NCBI RefSeq assembly: GCF_013426205.1
Contig: NC_089427.1
Coordinates: 3,100,001 to 3,164,000, forward strand
Origin: Metarhizium brunneum
Lineage: Eukaryota > Ascomycota > Sordariomycetes > Hypocreales > Clavicipitaceae
Direction: 5' to 3'
Length of the DNA stretch: 64,000 nt
The first letter of the stretch is position 1; each line of letters opens with the position of its first letter. Shown here in pieces: positions 23,817-34,767 of this stretch. The translations under genes and the position numbers were made by a program. Under the pieces are notes generated by a model that was given only the letters and a program-made list of their open reading frames with translations, made no database searches and had not been told where the DNA came from.

Positions 23817-25083
23817 ATGGCACCAGAAAAAATGGCCAACTGGCGAAGCAAGCCTAGCGCAGAAGTGGAAGAGCAACGCAATGTACGTTTCTTCTCTCCC
23901 AAAGTGTATTTTCTTGGCGGTATCTTGCAGCTTGTTGAAGCTCAGCACGGGGAGTAATGCGTCGCCTCAAAATTCAAGCTAACCAAGCCACTCTTTGCGA
24001 TAGACTGTGGGCATCAACCTCGAGACTGTCACTGATGTAACGTCTGTCGATTACCCGGGCCACTTCCCGGGCGAGGATCACGCCTATTCTCTCGATCGCT
24101 TTCGAGCCGGCTTCTCCGTCAACTTCCACCAGAACGAGGCCAACTCTTCTTCCTTCTCCTTGATGGGCCTCGATGCCTCACTGGCCAACGCCTTTCGCCG
24201 CATTCTCATCGCCGAGATCCCCACTCTAGCCATTGAAAACGTATACATCGAGAACAACACGTCGGTGATCCAGGACGAGGTGCTCGCTCACCGGCTGGGC
24301 CTGATCCCCTTCAACGGCGGCCGCGACGGCCTCAAGAACTTTCTGAAGTGGCACAAGAAGCCGGAGGCAGGGGAGGACCCCTACGCCGGCTGTTTCGACT
24401 GGAACACGGTGCGCCTGGAACTCAACGTCACTTGCACCGTGAACCCGGACGCAGCGCCAGACGAGCGCGACCCCCTCAAGGCCTTTAACAATGCACATGT
24501 TTACGCCAAGGATATTGTGTTTGTCCCCACGGGCAAGCAGGTCGAGTTCTTCAGCGGCGAGGACGCCATCGCCCCCGTCAACCCGGACATTCTCATTGCC
24601 AAGTTGCGGCCCAGACAGACGATCAACTTGTCGATGCACATGCACAAGGGCATCGGCGCTGACCATGCCAAATTCTCGCCTGTTGCCACCGCTTCATACC
24701 GCCTCATGCCGACGATTAAGATCTTGAAGCCTATTCTGGGTGCCGACGCCGAGAAGTTTGCCAGGTGCTTCCCGCAGGGGGTCATTGGCCTGGAAAAGGT
24801 TACGCCAGCAGAAGCCAAGAAGGCTGGGAGCGGATACGAGGGCCACGCTGGTGAGAAGAAGGCGGTGGTTAAGGACGCTATGAAGGATACCGTGAGCAGA
24901 GAGTGTCTTCGACATGCTGAGTTTGAGGGCAAGGTGAAGCTCGGCAGGAGGAGGGACCACTTCATCTTCTCGATCGAGAGCACGGGTCAGTGGGATAGTG
25001 ATGAGCTATTCGTGGAGGCCATAAAGCACATGAAATTGAAGTGTAAAAAGCTGGAGCAGCAGGTTGTCAATATGGCGAGGTAA
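23817..25083 (+). CDS. RPC40: RNA polymerase I and III subunit AC40
   Basis: Alpha-like subunit shared by RNA polymerases I and III; it pairs with AC19 to nucleate assembly in the nucleus. Exon 1 (23817-23882) encodes 22 residues, MAPEKMANWRSKPSAEVEEQ and RN. The intron is 23883-24003 (donor GTACGT, CTAAC branch, ATAG acceptor). Exon 2 (24004-25083) gives a total of 381 aa, against 335 in yeast and about 346 in human; the extra length is mainly N-terminal. Alpha motif: LMGLDASLANAFRRILIAEI followed by PTLAIENVYIENNTSVIQDE and VLAHRLGLIP. The C-terminal half has FSPVATASYRLMP and FIFSIESTGQWDSDELFVEA. The start was chosen because the 5' exon makes a continuous N-terminus and the downstream ORF has no ATG in a sensible place. 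Confidence 0.94.
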
Positions 25084-25445
25084 ACCTTGATTTTGTATTG
25101 GGGGAGGGCAAAAAGTGGGCATATAACTGGAGTTTGTGTATATTACGGCTATCTTCCTTTTTGTGTTTGTGAACTGCGTTGCAGTTTTTGGTTCTTTTCT
25201 ATGGGTAGATAAAACGGTATGATACCATGACGTTATATTTCTCGATAATTTCATCTACTTTCATCTGCATGTGAGGCCTTGGTGATGTAGATGGTAAAGG
25301 TATATATCTGCATGGAAGGGGTTAGTCATTATGTCACCAATGCCTGAAGCTTGCGCAGCTCTGGCATATTCGACGAATATAAATACCAAAATACTCGCCC
25401 CCCACCCTGGATCAAGGAATGGAAGTATGAACAATTCGAGCTGTT
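25084..25445. other. convergent 3' region RPC40 / UBA3
   Basis: 362 bp of AT-rich sequence between two stop codons on opposite strands; it looks like paired 3' UTRs. No gene seen. Confidence 0.55.
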
Positions 25446-27023
25446 CTATGCCTCCTTGAATTTGAAGAAAAAGTTAAACTCTAGCGGAAAAGCCGGATCC
25501 GTGACAACAACCTGCTGCCCATCTATCAATCCCAAATCCATAATCGTCTTGTCCAGATTCGGTCGCGTCTGCTTCTCCAGCCCCGGTGGGAACTGCATAT
25601 ACAACGTCCTCCCTTCAGCTCGTATAGATGGCTTCTTTAGCTGTGCCTCTGGCCTCGTAGCAAACGAGTCCACGAGCTCTCGTAAAGTAACTTTGGGGTC
25701 AACTTCTAGTGGACGGGCCTTCCTCCCGCAAACAGGACAATCATCCTTCTTTTCGTGCTTGAATGTATATGTGTAGATGCTGTCGTTGCCAGAGTACATC
25801 ATGTAGTTGTTTTCAAAGCCCAGGCACGGGGCAGAGTTGGTAGCGATTTTGAACGCCTCATTGCAGCAGGATGCCGCGATGATGGCATTTGTCGACGCTA
25901 TTGCGGGGATGATGTTTTTGATGGTGCCTTGCGTGAGGGAGTATGTCACGCCCGATATGCCGAATTCCTGGGCGCGAGCGAGCGCCTTCTGGTAGATCCA
26001 GGTGACGTGCTCCGGTTCGTCTTTGTCCAGGCTCGGGAACGGCTTCTCCTCCTCCCATGCAATGACGTGCGCCCACTCGACGCAGTGTTCCGGCTGGCGC
26101 GGGATAGAAGCAATGGTACAGAGGGGCACGGCTGCTCGGGGCGCGTGCATGTCGAGTTGGCATTCGATGCAGGATGTCATGGAAGGCAAAATCACGCGGG
26201 ATTGACCCTTGAAGCCTTCTGTGCCGCCGTCGATAAGGGGCTTAATGGAATCTGGGTCGGCTTCGTATTCCTCGGCGATAGAGACAAGCATAGCGTTGAT
26301 CCATCGGCGTGCTTCGATGGAGTCGAGGCCACAGATGACAAGCTGGAATTGTTTGTAGAAGGTCTCATCAAAGTCCTGGATCCTGTTGTTGTGTGCGGTG
26401 ATGGTGACGCCCTTTACGCGGTTCTGGACGAATCTGGCCGCCACTTCGGCTTTATATTTACCTACGTCTGAGCTGCGAAAGAGGAACTGTCTGTTTAGGT
26501 TGGATACGTCGATAGTGTCTAGAGGACCAAGGTTAGTGAGGGGGGGATTGAGGCTGGTAGAGGGCGGAAGAAGGGGGAGCCGCGGAGTACCCATGTCAAT
26601 AACGTGAATGTCTTTGAACTTGGACATGGCGAGGTTTTTGAGGATTTCGCACCCTAAACCTCCTGCGCCGCTGGAATGGCATTGGTGAGTGAGATGACAT
26701 GCGCTCGTGGGCGAGTGAAACGTACACGACGCTGGTGTGAAAATGTTAGCTGTGACTGTTGGCTGTGTCAATGTGTCAAGACGAAACGCACAGAACTTTG
26801 ATTTTTTCAAATTGTGCTAGAAATTCTTCAGATGTGGCCTCTGGATCGGTAAAGGGCCCAGGGGTTCGTCGTATATGATCAATATACTTCCTATTTCACG
26901 TCGTCAGAAACAGGTGGTCCGTTATGTTAGTCAGTGCTTGAAATGTACGCACCATCTTGCCTCCTCATTTATGGTCCCAGAATCTGGCGTGGACTGAGTA
27001 GATATGCTCATTTTGTCATCCAT
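25446..27023 (-). CDS. UBA3: NEDD8-activating enzyme E1 catalytic subunit
   Basis: Catalytic subunit of the NEDD8 (Rub1) E1, which with Ula1/AppBp1 adenylates NEDD8 and loads it as a thioester for cullin modification. Five exons: 27023-26953, 26890-26792, 26731-26726 (6 nt), 26670-26591 and 26518-25446; 442 aa, typical for the family. The nucleotide-binding loop is assembled over the micro-exon: KIKVLVVGAGGLGCEILKNL. It continues [20 protein letters not shown] across the fourth intron and the crossover NNRIQDFDETFYKQF. The predicted catalytic cysteine is Cys219 in PLCTIASIPRQPEHCVEWA. Zinc ligands are CIEC and CPVCG. A C-terminal ubiquitin-fold domain (VTLRELVDSFA to GQQVVVTDP) recruits the E2 Ubc12. 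An ORF beginning MKKSKFCAF is an intron read-through and not the true N-terminus. Divergent from TEL2. Confidence 0.94.
26726..26731 (-). other. UBA3: 6-nt micro-exon of UBA3
   Basis: Six bases (CGTCGT on the coding strand) between two introns: upstream intron 26791-26732 (GTGCGT donor, GCTAAC branch, CACCAG acceptor) and downstream intron 26725-26671 (GTACGT donor, TTCCAG acceptor). Inclusion makes KVLVVGAGG, as in other E1 proteins; skipping makes KVLGAGG, lacking two residues of the beta strand before the ATP loop. Seen in sequence, with the choice made by family conservation. Confidence 0.82.
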
Positions 27024-27369
27024 TTGCCGTACGGTTCCCTAGGGAGACTTGGGTTTACGGGGGAGGAGAGAGGACGGAGAGATGGAGAGACGGAGACGGA
27101 GATATAGGCAGAAAAGAGAGAGTGCAGGTGGTGAACGTCGATAGGTCCAAGTACCTGGGTACATGAATCTAGAAGTTGGTGGTTCGGTGGAGGGTGGGGC
27201 GCGCAACCTTAAACCAGTTTGACCTCAGTAGGCGCTGCATTTACTCCAGGCCAACGAGTGGTCGTGAACTTTGAAAGCTCTCGTAATCCCGGCCCATGAC
27301 GATACAACCTTTGTAATATCTCATGTTCTCAGCACTGTGACTCTGGAAGGCCGGAGCTGGTCAGCCAGC
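27024..27369. promoter_or_regulatory. divergent promoter region UBA3 / TEL2
   Basis: 346 bp between divergent starts. It contains a purine-rich GGAGA repeat tract (27060-27105, on the plus strand) and a GTACCTGGGTAC palindrome at 27151-27162. Unlike four other divergent promoters here, it lacks CACGTG. Confidence 0.45.
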
Positions 27370-30300
27370 ATGGATGAACTACTCACCCCGGTGAGCACGA
27401 CCTACTTGCGGAAGAGGGAAGATGGGGAGCCGTTGATGGCTACGAAAACTACGGAGCTTTCCAATCTTTCCAAGGTTCTCTCTGCGGATGACGCGTTGTC
27501 CGTCCTGAAGAGCCAGCCGGACTATGACTCGCTGATTTCGGCCCTTCGATTTCTTACCAAGGAAGAGGTGTCTTCCGAGTTTAATATTCATGTGCCTAGT
27601 CCCAAGAGCGCTGCCATCATCCATGTTCTTGTGTCGGAAATCGTACCGAATTATTGGACTTTACTACAGCAAGAATATTCGATTAAAGAGCCTGCATTCT
27701 TGGCTTCGGCATCCGCTGATGCCGTGGGCCTGGTTTCGAGTTTGCAGAGTGTCGCTGGCATCAACGCGGTAGTGGGACACATAAAGGCACTTGTTCAGGA
27801 ATCAAAATTCGCTACGAAGCATGTCAAGAGGCCTGATATCAACCTACACCTCGATATTTTTCTGGACCTCTTGTCCGTGCTCTTGGATGGAGATGACTCA
27901 ATTCGACGAATTTGGCAATCTTCAACGGCTGGTTTAGCGGATGCAGTTTCGAGAAAAGTCCAGTCCCAAACGCTGCTCTCCTTGGTAACTAGCGGCCGTA
28001 TCATATCCATTTCTGCCGAGGCTTCAGAGATTATTGCCAAGGAAGGAAACCCAATCCCTGGTCGATGGCTTGTGGATGGCGTTGAGTATAGCAAGTGGAT
28101 AGGACGAAACATCGCAACTTGGGCCAAGGTTCAATTGGAGGCTGCTGAACTTCAGACTTGTTTTGAGGTGTTTCAACGATCCTTGTCCTTGGGATATCCG
28201 GGTAAGAAGTTGTCCCTGTGCCAAGATAATGAGTTCATGAGCTGATGCTACATAGAGACTTTGCTTACTATCGTCATTGACCAACTCCTGCTGTCTCGAG
28301 GTGCAACTTCTGGATTATTCTCCAAAGTTTGTCTCCACCAACCGCAGACATCCAAGAAAGTGATATACATACTCCTAGAATATCTATCACAGAAGTTCTT
28401 GAATCACCTGGAGTTGGAAGATGCGAAACCCATCGAGGAGGTCTCTGCCGTTGCTGGCGTAATTGATGGTGTAATACAGAATGACGCGGGTCGCAAAACC
28501 CATCTCTTGAATTGGTGCTGCAGTCCCTCTGGGGCTGGGCTAGGTGATGGGGTTGGTATTCGACGAGCTGTGGTGACTGTTCTGGCAAAGGACAAAGAGA
28601 CAATCACGTCGCTTTTGGAGAAGAGCTTGAACCAGTTCGGAGACCAGCTTTACATCAAACATACTGCAATTCTACAGCAAGAAGGTGAGGATAACAAGAA
28701 CCACACTCAGTTCAAGGCGCGCTGACTATTTCTGCAGCCCACACCCAAGTATTACTGCTCAGTGCGGCATATGTAGCAAAGCTGTCTCCCATAAAACTAA
28801 CCATGCTTCTTCGCTCTGGAAGCTATTTATCAACAATATCTAATCGGATTGCCTCCACCAATGCCAGAGCGCGCTTTTTGGGCATGTGTGTCGGAGAAGG
28901 CCTATCCGCATTGTCTGACAACAACACTAAGAAGCTCGATTTTCACATGGATGAAATGGAAACAGAAGAAGCACAATGGCTTAAAGGTCTAACTAAAGTC
29001 TCGGATCCTATCGGGCCAGTTGAGTCGCTTCTTTCCAATTTTCCACCGCCACAGCCAACGGAACCGCGCCCCCGGCGGGCTCAAAAACCGCAACCAAAGA
29101 GGGAACAAAAACCGAAACCCGTTGTTAGCGAGCCAGCCCCAAAAGCCATCATTGAAGAAATTGACTCGTCCGATGACGATGATGATCATCTTCCCACTGC
29201 AGCAAAGTTTACGGATGACGAAGATTCGGATGATGATCCAACCCTGGTTCAACGAAACAAGCCTAAACCCCCAGTTTATGTTCGTGACCTCATCACCTTC
29301 CTACGAGACTCAGAGTCATACGACAAGCAGAAACTTGGAGTGCAAACAGCTCCCGCACTCATTCGCCGAAAGGCCAACTATGGCACCGAAGTCAGTTCAC
29401 ACGCCGAAGAGCTCGCACGACTCCTGGTCGGCCTCCAAGACAAATTCGAAATTGAAAGCTTTGAAGATTTGCGCCTTCAAGGCATGGTAGCCCTGGTGAT
29501 CTCCCAGCCTAAGGCCATGGCACCATGGTTCGCCCGTACTTTCTTCGAAGGCGACTACTCCCTCTCACAGCGAACGTCAGTTCTCGTCACCCTGGGATTA
29601 TCAGCTCGCGAACTAGCCGGTCTCGATATCTCAGAATACAAATCTTCATCGTCATTCCCGTCGAAACGACTCCCCGAAAACATTGAACAGCTCTACCTAG
29701 AGCCAAGAACCTCCACAAGCCAACTCTCCTCATCCAACCTCAAACCCCTGCCTCCCAATGCCATCGACAACATTGCCCAGTCCCTGACATCGACATTCCT
29801 CGCCCCCCTCGCCGCCGAAGCCGCCGACGCAAACACTGGACCTGACGCACTAAAGCTCCAAACATTCTCCGCGCGGTACAAGTCCAAGTCCCGAAACAAA
29901 CCGCGTATGCGTGTGATACCAAATACTACTGCCGCTATTCTAGGGACGTACTTCTTCTTCCCGCTCACGGCGCACTTCCAATTTGCACTGCGCTCCTCCA
30001 GACCCGTCGTTTTGAATCCCTCCATGCTAGCCCTCTATCTCCAAACACTGGGTATTGTCGTAAATGCTGCCGGCCCGTCGACACTCTCCCTGCCACAACT
30101 TACTTCTGAGTTGTGGGATCTGCTATTACGGGTGAGAGTCCATGTATTAGGGGACTTGGGCGCCCTCAAGGGCTGGCTGGTAGCCATGTCAGTGCTGCTA
30201 GAGGTAAATGAAGATAATATGCGGCGGATATGCGAAGAGCAAGGCAGGGAGGTCGTAGAGTCGCGTGAGTGGGTGTCAAGTGTATTTGAGCGGACGCGTG

Positions 30301-30422
30301 GGGATGACGGCGGCGAGGAGAATGACGTTAAGATGTTGGCGGCAGGCGTCTTGATCAAGCTGGGCGAAGCTATTGAGAAGTATCAGGCTTTATTGATGGG
30401 GGACTTGCTTGGGTCTAATTAG
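27370..30422 (+). CDS. TEL2: telomere length regulation protein Tel2 (TTT complex)
   Basis: HEAT-repeat protein of the Tel2-Tti1-Tti2 co-chaperone that matures PIKK kinases (TOR, ATM/Tel1, ATR/Mec1) with Hsp90 and R2TP. Exons 27370-28201, 28256-28684 and 28738-30422 give 981 aa. Introns have donors GTAAGA and GTGAGG with phases matching. The open frame upstream of 27370 begins with TTG, so MDELLTPVST is the start. The N-terminal half is helical (GRWLVDGVEYSKWIGRNIAT). At about residues 555-590 there are two acidic Ser motifs, IDSSDDDDD and DEDSDDDP, of the DSDD type that CK2 phosphorylates in Tel2 for Pih1 binding. The conserved Tel2 C-terminal domain starts at PPVYVRDLITFLRDSESYDK and continues ALIRRKANYGTEVSSHAEEL to TSVLVTLGLSARELAG. 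Divergent from UBA3, convergent with the GCK kinase. Confidence 0.92.
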
Positions 30423-30710
30423 ACAAAGTCTGGGTTTCACATTGCGATGGAATGACAGGCAAATGAGATGGAAAAATTATTTGTAGTATCAAGAAATGCC
30501 CTGAGAGCTAAAATAGTCACGATGAAAAACGCCCCCCTACACCCGGGTACAATCCTTCCTAGGAAAAACATCCGACTCCGTGCTTCCGAGCCCAAAATCA
30601 TGCCAATAGCAAGTGCACTTTTCTTTCGCTCACCAATCTCATACATCATAGTACATTGTCCATCCTCTCCCAACATCATATGCCCTTTACACATACACAA
30701 AGAGAATTTC

Positions 30711-33173
30711 TTAGCTTCCATCACTGACAGACTCCATTCGCGTTACACTGCCCCGTCCAACAGGCAAGCTGTTCAAATAGGCATTTGCGTGGCTCAAGTG
30801 ATCCCCCAGGCTCATTGCCAGTCGACGCAGCTCGTTCTTGACGTCTTCTGCCGATGCCTGTCCCTGCATGACATATGGTGACGGAGCAAGAGGCAAAGGT
30901 GGCAGGACGATGTCCTGATAGGATCCGCGGGGTTGGCTGAGGACTGGCTGTGGGGGAGGAGGATCTTGATAGGTAGCGGGAAAGGTGGAAACGCTGGGCC
31001 CGACTGTTTGCTGAGGGGTGATGTCTTCGGGGTCCATGTCTGCGAACTCGCTTAGGGAATACGGCCTTGAAGGGGGATAACTTTGCTGTGAGTTTTGGTC
31101 ATCCTGATGGGGCTGTTCGTTGTCAGACGAGGGGTCGGGGTAGTCGGCGAGGGCGCTGGAAAACTCCGAGTCGTCTGACACGTAGATGGAGGGTTCTCGA
31201 ACCGTCGTGGGTAGCACATAGAGTGATGCATGCTTTTCAAGCTCGAAGGGGTTTGCGCCGCCGATTTCCGAGCCGCTCATGGAAGCTACATCCGAGTGAG
31301 ACGTTGATGGCCGAGTATAATCTGTTCCGGAGTCTGCGAAACTCATGTCGAGGTCGATTAAGCTCCCAACAGAGGCACGGTTGTCCATTGTACTTGAGCT
31401 GGAGGGGGCGAGCTCGCTCAACGTCGTGGATGTTTGATACGACTCTGTAGGGTGATGCATCAACGCCGGTCTTGCCGAGTTAGGGGCCGAAGCATCATTG
31501 GTAAGAGGGAATCGAAACACTTCTGGGTTCGCGGACGCTGGCGGCGGCATGGTGGGAAATTTCCAATCCTGGGTACGTCGGTTGTTGTTCAGGTCGGCAG
31601 GGTCACTCAACGGCGGCCTTGGGTAGGGCGTGTCTCCGAGGTCGTAGTCTATTGAGGCATGAGAGTCACCAGCTCTGATGGTCCCCATGTCGACAAACTT
31701 AGATATATCGGCCCCATGCAATGATGCGTCGAGGTCGATCAGGGACTCCCGAACGTCCGCTGGTGCAGCAGACTCATCTCGGAGTGGGAGATCTGAAGCT
31801 GAAGCTGAAGTGGGAGCTGGAGCCGGGAACGGACGCCCGTAGTATGCTCTTGAATTGTCTTCGTAGTTTGATATGGTATTTGGGTCAAATACCTTTTCCA
31901 AGGGTGCCTTGATAGATGGTAATTGTGGTGGTGGTCGTCGCCTGGACTTGCCCTTCTGAGGTTTTGACGTCTCCTCAAAAGCTTGCTGGCTGAAGTCAAC
32001 CTCGGTACCATAAACGTCGTAAACATCCTGGGCATCTCCATCATCAAACACTTGCTGGTCAAAGGCAGCCGTGGTGCTAAAGTTCCACTCATCATTGCCC
32101 ATTGCAGTAGAGGCAAGGTCGGACAAGCCTTGGGCACCGCCTATTGAAAACAGAGAGCGTCGATCTCCTCCTTGTGCCTCCCACAACTTGAATGCTCGTA
32201 CTAGGTGGGCTAGCGATGACGAGGGATAGGCATCCTCCGTCTTGAGAATGTATCTGTGACGCTGGATTTGCTCGATTGTTGGGCGTTTTGCAGGGTCATG
32301 TTGCATACAATAGGCGGCGAGATCCTTCAAGCCGGCAGAGTATCTGTCCCCCTCAAGACGCGGCGTGTGCTGCTTCAGATGAGTGCCTAGTCTGGAAAAG
32401 TCGATGCCATCCGTTACATTGGGCGGCAGTCCAGAGGCAATTTCATACACCAACGAGCCAAATGCCCAGATGTCGACTTCGGTGCCATATGAAGTTGACT
32501 GATCAAAGAGCTCGGGGGCCATCCAGTGCGGGGTGCCGATAAAGGTACTTCGCTTGTCAAACTTGGTTTCAATGACGCCAGCAACGCCAAAGTCGCAGAG
32601 TTGAACGTCGCCAACCTCGGTGATCAGGACGTTGGCGCACTTGATATCGCGATGAATAATACCCTGGCCGTGAACCCACCAAAGAGCCTCTGCAACTTCG
32701 CGCAGAATAGGAATGATCCATTTCTCCTGCAGCCCGCCCGGAGCAGTGGGCGTCATTAGAGTCGAGACGCTGCCGCCAGCGCAATACTCGGTAATCATCC
32801 ACATGGACTGGCCAACGGGCAGTGCCTCGATGACATGATTGATATTTTTGGCGCCGCTGTCGCTCAGCAGCTTCAGGGCATTGATCTCTTTGAGGAGGTC
32901 ACTGTATGTGTCGGCCAGCTTGGGGTTGACAGTGTCGCTCTCCTCAATGTCGATGATCTTGACGGCAACGAGCTTACCCGTAGTTTGAGACGTTGCCTTG
33001 TAGACTCGGCCAAAGCTTCCCTTGCCAATCAGCTCCGAGAGCTGATATCTCGGAATATCCTTTCCTGACTTTGTGCACGTCTCGACGACGGCCTTTTGCA
33101 TCTTCTTGGCATCTTCAAAGGCCTTGTGTCTGGTGGCCGACATCTCAGTCAGACGCGGTTGAAGGGACGCCAT
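30711..33173 (-). CDS. STE20/GCK-family serine/threonine kinase
   Basis: Germinal-centre-type protein kinase, 820 aa in one exon. The kinase domain spans about residues 43-325: Gly loop IGKGSFGRVYKA, ATP-binding Lys72 in LVAVKIIDIEES, catalytic Asp176 in HRDIKCANVL, DFG at 194-196 and the STE20 signature GTPHWMAPELF. All catalytic residues are present. The remaining 490 residues are acidic, Ser/Pro-rich and disordered, ending in a short helix (EDVKNELRRLAMSLGDHLSH). Fungal GCKs (Kic1/Nak1, Sid1, Mst-1) act in septation and polarity networks; which branch this one belongs to I cannot settle by eye, so no symbol is given. The open frame extends 39 nt upstream but starts with TTG, so ATG at 33173 (MASLQPRL) is chosen. 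Convergent with TEL2, 288 bp apart. Confidence 0.9.
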   Translation of the reverse strand: MASLQPRLTEMSATRHKAFEDAKKMQKAVVETCTKSGKDIPRYQLSELIGKGSFGRVYKATSQTTGKLVAVKIIDIEESDTVNPKLADTYSDLLKEINALKLLSDSGAKNINHVIEALPVGQSMWMITEYCAGGSVSTLMTPTAPGGLQEKWIIPILREVAEALWWVHGQGIIHRDIKCANVLITEVGDVQLCDFGVAGVIETKFDKRSTFIGTPHWMAPELFDQSTSYGTEVDIWAFGSLVYEIASGLPPNVTDGIDFSRLGTHLKQHTPRLEGDRYSAGLKDLAAYCMQHDPAKRPTIEQIQRHRYILKTEDAYPSSSLAHLVRAFKLWEAQGGDRRSLFSIGGAQGLSDLASTAMGNDEWNFSTTAAFDQQVFDDGDAQDVYDVYGTEVDFSQQAFEETSKPQKGKSRRRPPPQLPSIKAPLEKVFDPNTISNYEDNSRAYYGRPFPAPAPTSASASDLPLRDESAAPADVRESLIDLDASLHGADISKFVDMGTIRAGDSHASIDYDLGDTPYPRPPLSDPADLNNNRRTQDWKFPTMPPPASANPEVFRFPLTNDASAPNSARPALMHHPTESYQTSTTLSELAPSSSSTMDNRASVGSLIDLDMSFADSGTDYTRPSTSHSDVASMSGSEIGGANPFELEKHASLYVLPTTVREPSIYVSDDSEFSSALADYPDPSSDNEQPHQDDQNSQQSYPPSRPYSLSEFADMDPEDITPQQTVGPSVSTFPATYQDPPPPQPVLSQPRGSYQDIVLPPLPLAPSPYVMQGQASAEDVKNELRRLAMSLGDHLSHANAYLNSLPVGRGSVTRMESVSDGS

Positions 33174-34148
33174 TTTGGCGAGACGGACATGGACGGCAGG
33201 CCGGGCATGCAACAGTGAGATGGCAAGAGATCAAAGGGCCTAGGCCCAGTCATGCGCCGACTATGTGGAAAGATGAAGTCTGCACTCTGCACCGACAGGG
33301 AATGCGGCCATGGCCGTGCAAGTCGCCAATCTGTCAAGTCTTTTCTGATGCGCGATGTGGTTCGAGAAGTGGCAAGGAGAAGCAGTGGAGACCTGGGGCT
33401 CGGAACGAGAAGTACGGAGTACGTACGAGTGTGTCAGACGGAGCCAGGGGCCCAGGGGCCCAGGGCAGGCCTGCCCAGAGGCCACAGCCGCAACTTGGCT
33501 GGGTGGCAGCCCGACGCTGGTGTGACTGCTAGGCAACCCCCTGCGAAGCGCGTTACTGGTACCTGGGTGCCGTAGCGTTGGTGGCGTTAGGGCGATGCGT
33601 ACTTAAGTAAGTACCGTCGACCCGTCGATGCTCGCCTTCAATGTCCCAGTAGGACCCGATAGCGGGCTGTGCCGGGCTCCCTCCACTAAGCAACGTCTGG
33701 AATGCCCACTGAGCGGTGCCGTGTCTTACTACTTAAGTACTTGTACTTAATACCAGACATGCGTTAGAAGTAGGGTCTGGTGCATGTGGCATGTACAGTG
33801 GGTGTACATACAGAAGTATGTAGCAGTTACCCGACAACCATTGAAATGCCCTTTAAGTCAACATTTGAAGCTTCAGGGAGCCACATCAAGATTACACAAT
33901 GACTCTCTCTTTACTCCTACCCATTGCTCGGTTAGAAACACACACGTCTTGTTGGTCATGGGTTATGTGATACGATACGACATGCTATGTGCTTCCAAGT
34001 CTCTATTGCTGCTCGTGTCCAATCTCAAGTAGTTGCTGTCTAGACACCTTGTATTCTCGCTTCGCTGCGTTTCAACCACACGGTACAAAGGTCGACTCTC
34101 TGTTCTTGTCCCAGACGAGATGCCCTGCTCCAGTCCAATGCCCGTTAT
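33174..34148. other. promoter of GCK kinase and 3' region of DUF7053-like gene
   Basis: 975 bp between two minus-strand genes. It holds a GGGGCCCA-type repeat (33446-33466), one TACGGAGTAC palindrome (33412-33426) and two ACTTAAGTA elements (33601-33610 and 33730-33740). No gene with coding character was seen. Confidence 0.5.
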
Positions 34149-34767
34149 TCATGACTCTTTTTGCATCTCTGCCACCATCTTCTCGTGAATGCCCCGCCAA
34201 GTACCCTCACATGTGTTCCTGATGACGCCGACCAGGAGCCTGGAGCATTTTACCACCACGTCCTCAATCAACTCATAGCCGCCGCCGCCTTTCTTTTCTT
34301 GAATCGTCCAGACCGTCTCCATGATGGTATTCAGTGGGCTTCGTATTCTTATAAATACACCCTTCTCAAGGTTGATAAACTCATACGTGCTTACCACATC
34401 CGAGTCCCATAGTCCAGCCGGAAGAGCGTGGACCTTGTCTGTGACTTGATAGCACTTGGGCGCCGCAACGCCATGGAGGCCACGGTCTGTTGGAAGCTGT
34501 GGCTCCGGGTCCATTGGCTTGTCGATTGCTTCATACTTGATCATGTGCGGGTTAAACTGAATGAAGAACACGTGCCCCTGGAGCATTTCTACGCCTTTGG
34601 CTGCATTGACGTCCCCCGGAAGAGGCGTCGTATGCTTGAGGGAGTCTGTAGTATTGAAAAGGGCTACACACAAAATATGGTTACTCAAAGCGTCCAGATT
34701 GCCATCGTACGAGTATGGATAAAGCATAGCCGGGGAAAAGGGGGGGAGGCGGCATCTTACAAGACAT
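34149..34767 (-). CDS. small DUF7053-like protein (START/SRPBCC-like)
   Basis: Conserved filamentous-fungal protein of unknown function, 173 aa, without signal peptide or membrane helix. Exon 1 is only 7 nt (34767-34761, ATGTCTT); the intron is 34760-34664 (GTAAGA donor, AGTAAC branch, TGTAG acceptor); exon 2 is 34663-34149. The spliced start reads MSSLFNTTDSLKHTTPLPGD. An unspliced start at an internal ATG would give MLYPYSYDG, which is the intron translated. Features that recall DUF7053 are the N-terminal HTTPLPGDV, GHVFFIQFNPHMIKYEAIDK, the central YQVTDKVHALPAGLWDSDVV and the helix CEGTWRGIHEKMVAEMQ. Such proteins are thought to have a START/polyketide-cyclase-like fold; that is family inference, and no ligand can be named. 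The family assignment is from memory of its pattern. Confidence 0.72.

Noticed and set aside
25755..26471. 238-codon plus-strand ORF
   Set aside because: Antisense shadow of the UBA3 catalytic exon.
26671..26810. UBA3 N-terminus MKKSKFCAFRL from the long open frame
   Set aside because: This is intron sequence; splicing restores the conserved E1 loop and an upstream ATG exon.
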